Shown one piece after another: positions 33,757 through 38,761 of a stretch of DNA of 38,761 bases; positions within the stretch are counted from its first letter, which is position 1, and the number at the start of each line of letters is the position of its first letter. The stretch is from Chitinophaga pinensis. GTDB lineage: Bacteria; Bacteroidota; Bacteroidia; Chitinophagales; UBA10324. The position numbers and the translations under genes are program-made. The stretch lies in the NCBI GenBank assembly GCA_945903305.1, contig CAMDOA010000019.1, forward strand, positions 1-38,761, written 5' to 3'. The notes under the pieces were generated by a model that saw only the letters and a list, made by a program, of their open reading frames with translations, was not told the DNA's origin and did no database searches.

Positions 33757-35964
33757 CTAGATTTTAACTCCCATAATTAAAATATCATCAACTTGTTCGT
33801 TTCTGCCTTTGTATTTATTATGAAATTCGTATAAATAGTTGCGTTGATTCAACATATTCAAATTCTGGATTTCTAATATCAGTTCTTTGAACTTAGCCTT
33901 TGTAAGTTTCTTATTATTCAGTCCTCCGAATTGATCGGCATATCCATCAGAAAATAAATACAAAGTATCGCCTTTTTGAATAGGTACCTTGTGGTTAGTA
34001 AATGGATGCATGGTGTCATATTTTCCAACCGGTTGCTTATCTCCTTTGATTTCAATTAATTTATTATCTCTTAAAATCCAGATAGGATTATTTGCACCGG
34101 ACCATTGCATCTCACCTGTTTCAATATTTAATGCACATAGTGAAATGTCCATTCCATCCTGAACATTTTCATTTTCATCTTTACTGAAATCTTTAACAAT
34201 GAGTTCAGCTACTTTGTCAAGAATAAGTGCAGGTTGAATAATATTAAATTCTTTGACTGTTCTGTTTAATGCGTTGCTACATACTACACTAACTAATGCA
34301 CCAGGAACTCCATGACCAGTACAATCACATGCGGCAAACAATACGAGACTATTATCAATAACAGGACTTTCCATCCAATAAAAATCTCCGGCAACAATGT
34401 CTTTTGGTAGGTAAAGTATAAAGCTGTCTTCCAAATATTTTTTAACTACTCTTGGTGGCGGTAAAATGGTTGCCTGTATTCTTTTAGCATATTCAATTGA
34501 TTCAAGTATTTCATTTTTCTGACCTACTACTAAACTTTTTTGTTTTTCTAATTCCTCTGCTTTTTTCTGAATAATAATTTTTTGCTTATTAATTAACCTA
34601 TATCTGTTGTATAAAAACAGAAAAAAAACAAAGACCATAATTAGTGCAACAATCAGGTAAATGTTATTCTGACGGGCACTTTTAAGTTTTAATTCGTTAA
34701 ATGATTTGTCCTTATTTAAAAGAGCAATTTCCTTTTCCTTTTTATCATTTTGGTACCGAGCTTCAATTTCGTGAATAGCATTGCTGTTTTCGACATTTAC
34801 CAATGAATCATTGTAGTATTGAAAATCATCAAGACTTTCAAAGGCTGATTTAAAATTATTGTTATCGTAATGAATCCATGCCTGTGTTTTGTATAATTCT
34901 GATAACAATAATAACCGGTTAGTGTTGCTATTTTTTGCCTCTATTAAAGATTTTTCAAGATATTCTAATGCTAATTTATAATTACCTGTTTTAGAATAAT
35001 ATTTTCCATAATGTAAGTAAATTGTAGATAATTTTTTATCGTAATTATGAAGTTTGCTAGTCTCTAATGATTTATCTAGATATTCCTTTGCCTTTTTATA
35101 ATTTTTTCCTGATAAATAATGATGAGCAACATTCCCCAACATCATTCCTTCCATCGGATAGTTTTTTAGCTCACTAAAAATTTCAAGTGAGCGTAAACTC
35201 ATGTCAATATCTTTTGCTGAATCACCTAACTGATAATAGATATCAGCACTAAGATAGAGACCTTCAGCTTCAAGTTCGCGGTCATGAATTAATTTTCCTA
35301 AATCAATAATTCGCAAATAATATTTTAGAGCTTGTTGATGATCATTCTGTCGTTTAAATACCGACCCTATAAAATGCAATAAATGTCCGTATTCTTTATC
35401 AGCAATTTTATTGTTTTCGAAATAAAGTTCAGACCTTAAATAATCGGCCATTGCATTTTTATAATTTCCTGTTTCATACCAGGCCCTTCCTCGATACATA
35501 TATATACTCGATTCGGTTTTGCCTCCGGTTTTCGGATATTCTTTAAGTGCTTCATTCAGTATTTTTATGATTTCTTCTTTCGAAAAAAAATGAAATAATG
35601 TTTTCGCTTTTTCAAGTTTTATTTCAGCTCTGAGTTCAGAATCAACTCCGGGTTTTGTATTTGATAGAGCTCTTTTAAATGCTTCTGCAGACAAATTTTT
35701 ATTTCCTTTTTTTGCTAAATCTTTTGCAAGCAATCGATAGCTGTATATTCTTTTTCGTATATCCTTCAATTTGTTTATCGATTCAGCGAAAGAGTTTAGA
35801 GAATAATTTTCATTGAATGGAATGCTGTCATTTAAATCCTTAATAATTTCTATCTGAGAAATGGTGAGTGTCGAGTCTGTAAATTTTGTTTGACCTTGGG
35901 CGTTAAATTCAATTACTGAAATCAAAAGCAGAAAAAGCATACAAAATATTTTTGCTGATTGCAT
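33757..35964 (-). CDS. TPR-containing SpoIIE/PP2C-type phosphatase sensor
   Basis: The 735-residue protein has a signal peptide (1-22), an extracytoplasmic array of TPR repeats (about 75-400, e.g. AWYETGNYKNAMADY and GKYYSKTGNYKLALEY), one membrane helix (435-453), a coiled coil (455-495) and a cytoplasmic SpoIIE-type PP2C domain (500-735) with DIVAGDFYW, ACDCTGHGVPGA (metal site, 546-556), GANNPIW and FSDGYADQFGG. This layout, common in Bacteroidota, links a periplasmic or outside signal to Ser/Thr dephosphorylation, often of an anti-sigma antagonist. No kinase or antagonist gene is adjacent. Confidence 0.93.
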   Translation of the reverse strand: MQSAKIFCMLFLLLISVIEFNAQGQTKFTDSTLTISQIEIIKDLNDSIPFNENYSLNSFAESINKLKDIRKRIYSYRLLAKDLAKKGNKNLSAEAFKRALSNTKPGVDSELRAEIKLEKAKTLFHFFSKEEIIKILNEALKEYPKTGGKTESSIYMYRGRAWYETGNYKNAMADYLRSELYFENNKIADKEYGHLLHFIGSVFKRQNDHQQALKYYLRIIDLGKLIHDRELEAEGLYLSADIYYQLGDSAKDIDMSLRSLEIFSELKNYPMEGMMLGNVAHHYLSGKNYKKAKEYLDKSLETSKLHNYDKKLSTIYLHYGKYYSKTGNYKLALEYLEKSLIEAKNSNTNRLLLLSELYKTQAWIHYDNNNFKSAFESLDDFQYYNDSLVNVENSNAIHEIEARYQNDKKEKEIALLNKDKSFNELKLKSARQNNIYLIVALIMVFVFFLFLYNRYRLINKQKIIIQKKAEELEKQKSLVVGQKNEILESIEYAKRIQATILPPPRVVKKYLEDSFILYLPKDIVAGDFYWMESPVIDNSLVLFAACDCTGHGVPGALVSVVCSNALNRTVKEFNIIQPALILDKVAELIVKDFSKDENENVQDGMDISLCALNIETGEMQWSGANNPIWILRDNKLIEIKGDKQPVGKYDTMHPFTNHKVPIQKGDTLYLFSDGYADQFGGLNNKKLTKAKFKELILEIQNLNMLNQRNYLYEFHNKYKGRNEQVDDILIMGVKI

Positions 35965-36105
35965 GCTGTAATAATAAATAAAATTGTTTCAAGAAGTTTT
36001 TAAAAACTGTATCCTTACATTCTCAGAATTAAATAATAATTAATATGAGTACTGAATTTAACCTTATTAATAAATTAATTTTTCTTTGTCAATTATCATG
36101 ATATA

Positions 36106-37341
36106 ATGACTTCAAAAAAATTAATAGTAATTGGTGGAGGCGCTGCGGGTTTTTTTTGTGCAATGAATGCTGCGCGATTGAATCCATTATTGAAAGTGAT
36201 GATTGTTGAGAAGAGTGGAAATGTTTTACAAAAAGTGAAAGTGAGTGGAGGTGGACGATGCAATGTCACTCATGCATGTTTTGATATTGATGAAATGGCA
36301 AAGTGTTATCCGCGTGGTGAACGATTTGTGCGAAAGGCATTTCATCAATTCTTTACCACTGATACTATTGAATGGTTTGAAGGCAGGGGAGTGGCTCTGA
36401 AAACTGAAGACGATGGCAGAATGTTTCCACAATCAAACAACTCACAAACAATTATTGATTGCCTGGTGAAGGAGATGCATGATTATAAAGTTGAATTGCA
36501 ACTTTATCATTCGGTAGAAAAAATTGAACCGATTGAAAATGGATTCAATGTTTCATTTAAGAATGGAGAAATGATTCATTCGGATTTTGTGATGATTGCC
36601 TGCGGAGGGTTTCAAAAAATAAATCAGTTTGAGTGGTTAAATAATCTGGATTTGAAAATTGAGACACCTGTTCCTTCGTTATTCACTTTCAATTATCCAA
36701 AACATCCATTAAATAATCTGATGGGAATTGCTGCACCGAATGCATCAATCAAAATTACCGGAACAAAACTTTCCTCTGAAGGACCCATACTTATTACTCA
36801 TTGGGGATTGAGTGGTCCTGCTGTTCTTCGTTTGTCGGCTTTCGCTGCAAGAGATTTAGAAAAATTGAAATATAAATTTTCTGTAATTGTAAACTGGTGT
36901 GCTGAATTCAATGAGCAATCTTTTGTAAAACAGATTCACAAACAGCGAAAGTTGTTTCCGGCAAAGAAACCTTCGAACGGAAATTTTACCGGCCTGGCTT
37001 TTCGGTTTTGGGAGTTTATGTTGTCGGAATCAGGAATAGATGATGCAAAAAAATGGAGCGATTTAACAAGTATATCAATTAATAAACTCGCTAAAAACTG
37101 TTGCGCTTATGAAATGAATGCTGAAGGTAAAACAACTTTCAAAGAGGAGTTTGTAAGTGCAGGTGGAATTGCTTTAAGCGAAATTGATGCAAATACTATG
37201 ATGAGTAAAAAGTATCCCGGATTATATTTTGGCGGAGAAATTTTAGATGTGGATGGAATAACGGGAGGATACAATTTTCAGCATGCATGGACGAGCGGCT
37301 TTGTGGCAGCAAAAAGTATTGTGAAGCAAAGCGCTGAATAA
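36106..37341 (+). CDS. HI0933/YhiN-family FAD-dependent oxidoreductase
   Basis: The 411-residue flavoprotein begins with the dinucleotide-binding loop VIGGGAAGFFCA (8-19) and has VSGGGRCNVTH (46-56), which is diagnostic of the HI0933/YhiN family, DDGRMFPQ (101-108), HWGLSGPAVL and the C-terminal FAD-binding EILDVDGITGGYNFQHAW. Family members are annotated as NAD(P)/FAD-dependent oxidoreductases or dihydrouridine-type flavoproteins; the reaction is not settled. It diverges from the SpoIIE gene. Confidence 0.93.
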   Translation: MTSKKLIVIGGGAAGFFCAMNAARLNPLLKVMIVEKSGNVLQKVKVSGGGRCNVTHACFDIDEMAKCYPRGERFVRKAFHQFFTTDTIEWFEGRGVALKTEDDGRMFPQSNNSQTIIDCLVKEMHDYKVELQLYHSVEKIEPIENGFNVSFKNGEMIHSDFVMIACGGFQKINQFEWLNNLDLKIETPVPSLFTFNYPKHPLNNLMGIAAPNASIKITGTKLSSEGPILITHWGLSGPAVLRLSAFAARDLEKLKYKFSVIVNWCAEFNEQSFVKQIHKQRKLFPAKKPSNGNFTGLAFRFWEFMLSESGIDDAKKWSDLTSISINKLAKNCCAYEMNAEGKTTFKEEFVSAGGIALSEIDANTMMSKKYPGLYFGGEILDVDGITGGYNFQHAWTSGFVAAKSIVKQSAE

Positions 37342-37408
37342 TTTTATTGTTTGCATTACAAATTTCTATTTTTAAAAATGGAATTTCGGTTCAAAAAAAA
37401 ATGAAAAA

Positions 37409-37618
37409 ATGATTTCTGAAGAGGATGTTAGAAAATTGGCTTTAGCATTTGCCGGTACTATTTAACTTCCTCACTTTGAAAGAACTTCTTTCAGAGTGAA
37501 TAAAAAAATATTTGCAACGATGGATACTAAAACCAGGCAAGTGGTTTTAATGTTATCAAAAATTGACCAGTCAGTTTTTTGTTCGTTTGATAAAGCAATT
37601 ATTTATCCGGTTCCGAAT
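37409..37618 (+). pseudogene. MmcQ/YjbR-like gene remnant
   Basis: From ATG 37409 the frame reads VRKLALAFAGTI, then TAA at 37463-37465, then LPHFERTSFRVNKKIFATMD and on to DQSVFCSFDKAIIYPVPN. This is a good match to the N-terminal two thirds of MmcQ/YjbR proteins, where GTIELPHFE is expected, so GAA has probably become TAA. The 3' end is missing: after YPVPN the DNA becomes the antisense of the truncated MmeI-like gene. Confidence 0.85.
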
Positions 37619-38490
37619 ATTGCCGGGTTTACATGCCGCCAGTTTTTCCATGTAGCTACATCAAGCAAACTCAATTCTTGCTCTGTTAATTCAATCGCAA
37701 TTATTTTTTCAAATATTCCTCCGTTGAAATACTCAACACCTTTATATCTTCCTGCGGGTGTTTCGCCTTCTTCGTTCATTGTACGAAACAACCCACCAAT
37801 CAAATCATAATTATTTGCTTTCCTCTCTATACATTCTTCAATAAGTCTTGTAAAAATTTTATCGGGCAGTAATCCAACATCTTCAGCAAACATCGCAATG
37901 ATGCATTGCAGACAATAGCGTAATGCATCTTCACGAGGAATGCGACGCTTTACCATACTGTTAAACATGGCTGCAATTTTTTCAGCAGCTTTTTCTGTTA
38001 CATTTTCTCTGTCTTTCCCGAATACAGGCTTTTCAATTTCAGGAAACAGAAAAGTCAATGCATGATAGCGTGTATCAAGTTCAGCAAGAAAAAGTTTTTC
38101 TTGTGGCTCGTATATGTCTTTATCAAAATCATAAATCCAGAACTCATCAAAGTTGCAGAGCATTACATACTTCGGACGGTTCGGTACTAACTGTGTCCAA
38201 TAAGTAAATGCCTGTTGCAGATGAAGTGTTAAATCTTCATCGCGCTTTTTCATTTCAATTAATACACGGGGCTTCCAAACTAAATCTGCGAATGATGTAG
38301 TTTTCTTTTCTTCATTCCTGATTCTGAATTCACATTCAGCACCTGCGCCTTTAAGTCCTTCGGGATAACCAAGTGCTGTAAATAAATGATCGAGAAAAAT
38401 ATTCGCTTCACCTTTTTCATCGCCTTTAATATGTTTGGCACAATAGCTTTTAAAATCTTTTAAGGCAATTTCAATATCAGTTGTTTTCAT
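37603..38490 (-). CDS. Truncated MmeI-like type IIG restriction-modification protein (N-terminal part)
   Basis: The 295-residue ORF has the N-terminal nuclease-like region of MmeI-type enzymes (residues 1-150; VLIEMKKRDEDLTLHLQQAF contains the E-x-K core of the nuclease fold at E78 and K80) and the helical connector (LQCIIAMFAEDVGLLPDK, YFNGGIFEKI). It stops at VNPAIFGTG. In full enzymes NPAIFGT leads into LFQ..MD and the methyltransferase and target-recognition domains, about 600 residues more, all missing here. The end is the deletion junction, so the protein is very unlikely to restrict or methylate DNA. Confidence 0.88.
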   Translation of the reverse strand: MKTTDIEIALKDFKSYCAKHIKGDEKGEANIFLDHLFTALGYPEGLKGAGAECEFRIRNEEKKTTSFADLVWKPRVLIEMKKRDEDLTLHLQQAFTYWTQLVPNRPKYVMLCNFDEFWIYDFDKDIYEPQEKLFLAELDTRYHALTFLFPEIEKPVFGKDRENVTEKAAEKIAAMFNSMVKRRIPREDALRYCLQCIIAMFAEDVGLLPDKIFTRLIEECIERKANNYDLIGGLFRTMNEEGETPAGRYKGVEYFNGGIFEKIIAIELTEQELSLLDVATWKNWRHVNPAIFGTG

Positions 38491-38580
38491 TCCTTCAAAT
38501 AAATAGAAAACAAAAACTTAATCTTAAATAATTAACAAACATTAAAATGCAAAATGTATCAAGTGGCTTAATCTTGCTTC

Positions 38581-38761
38581 ATGCAATTGCTGAAGAGTTA
38601 TAAAAAAGGAAAAATCATCATTGAGTTTTATAAATGGGGCGCCGAAGCCATGAAAATAAAAATCATATTTCCCAACTCTTTTACTTCACAATTTATTTGC
38701 GCTTATGATGAGCGGTTAGCTGAGTATCCTCCGGCAAAAAAATTTATTCAGGAAACATTAG
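38581..38761 (+). CDS. Partial gene of unknown function running off the right edge
   Basis: From ATG 38581 the frame stays open to the window end, giving 60 codons (MQLLKSYKKGKIIIEFYKWG at the start). The composition is normal coding for this genome. I do not recognise the family, and there is no signal peptide. The 90-bp gap upstream, shared with the truncated R-M gene, holds nothing certain. Confidence 0.5.
   Translation, partial: MQLLKSYKKGKIIIEFYKWGAEAMKIKIIFPNSFTSQFICAYDERLAEYPPAKKFIQETL

Noticed and set aside
32265-37465. Stop-codon reassignment (TAA as sense) suggested by two in-frame TAA codons
   Set aside because: TAA ends several intact genes at the expected family length, including pyrE, so reassignment is not supported.
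37496-37810. 104-residue plus-strand ORF
   Set aside because: Its first 40 residues are the YjbR remnant and the rest is antisense to the MmeI-like gene; it is a junction artefact.

Overview
The window comes from a low-GC member of the Bacteroidota. The markers are a giant SprB-repeat surface protein with a gliding-motility/type IX secretion (T9SS) type B C-terminal domain, a serine-palmitoyltransferase-like alpha-oxoamine synthase, a SWIB/histone-H1-like protein, and promoters resembling the Bacteroidota TTTG / TAnnTTTG type lying almost on top of start codons. A family such as Chitinophagales or a relative is plausible, but the sequence does not fix it.

Layout. 1-466: an indel-free array of eleven 21-bp units and an unexplained spacer. 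467-4784 (minus strand): a secreted SH3-like protein translationally coupled to a BPTI/Kunitz lipoprotein, a small periplasmic protein, tyrosyl-tRNA synthetase and the alpha-oxoamine synthase. 4785-5257: a repeat-rich gap. 5258-8599 (minus): a retropepsin domain fused to an M16 zinc protease. 8698-12670 (plus): a SET methyltransferase, cystathionine beta-synthase, a cobalamin/iron-type binding protein, a LolD-like ATPase and a SWIB protein. A NUDIX hydrolase (minus) follows, then pyrE with a DUF445 membrane protein (plus), then the 8.1-kb SprB adhesin (plus).

23101-29458 (minus): a glycosyltransferase/membrane-protein pair, a DEAD-box helicase, a small coiled-coil protein, a YkgJ-type cysteine-cluster protein and an S1C protease with a duplicated C-terminal domain. 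29729-38761: a DUF885 lipoprotein, a GNAT-SRPBCC gene broken by one stop codon, a THUMP-type RNA methyltransferase, a TPR-SpoIIE phosphatase and an HI0933-family flavoprotein. Next is a junction where a decayed MmcQ/YjbR gene runs head-on into a truncated MmeI-like type IIG restriction-modification gene. A gene of unknown function runs off the right edge.

Most of the window is housekeeping and cell-envelope genes. No tRNA, rRNA, CRISPR array or complete insertion sequence was seen. The most unusual items are the retropepsin-M16 fusion with its 96-bp linker duplication, the bacterial Kunitz inhibitor, the 447-bp higher-order repeat in the adhesin, the 21-bp array, the HIGH-to-GIGN change in TyrRS, and the microhomology deletion at 37.6 kb.
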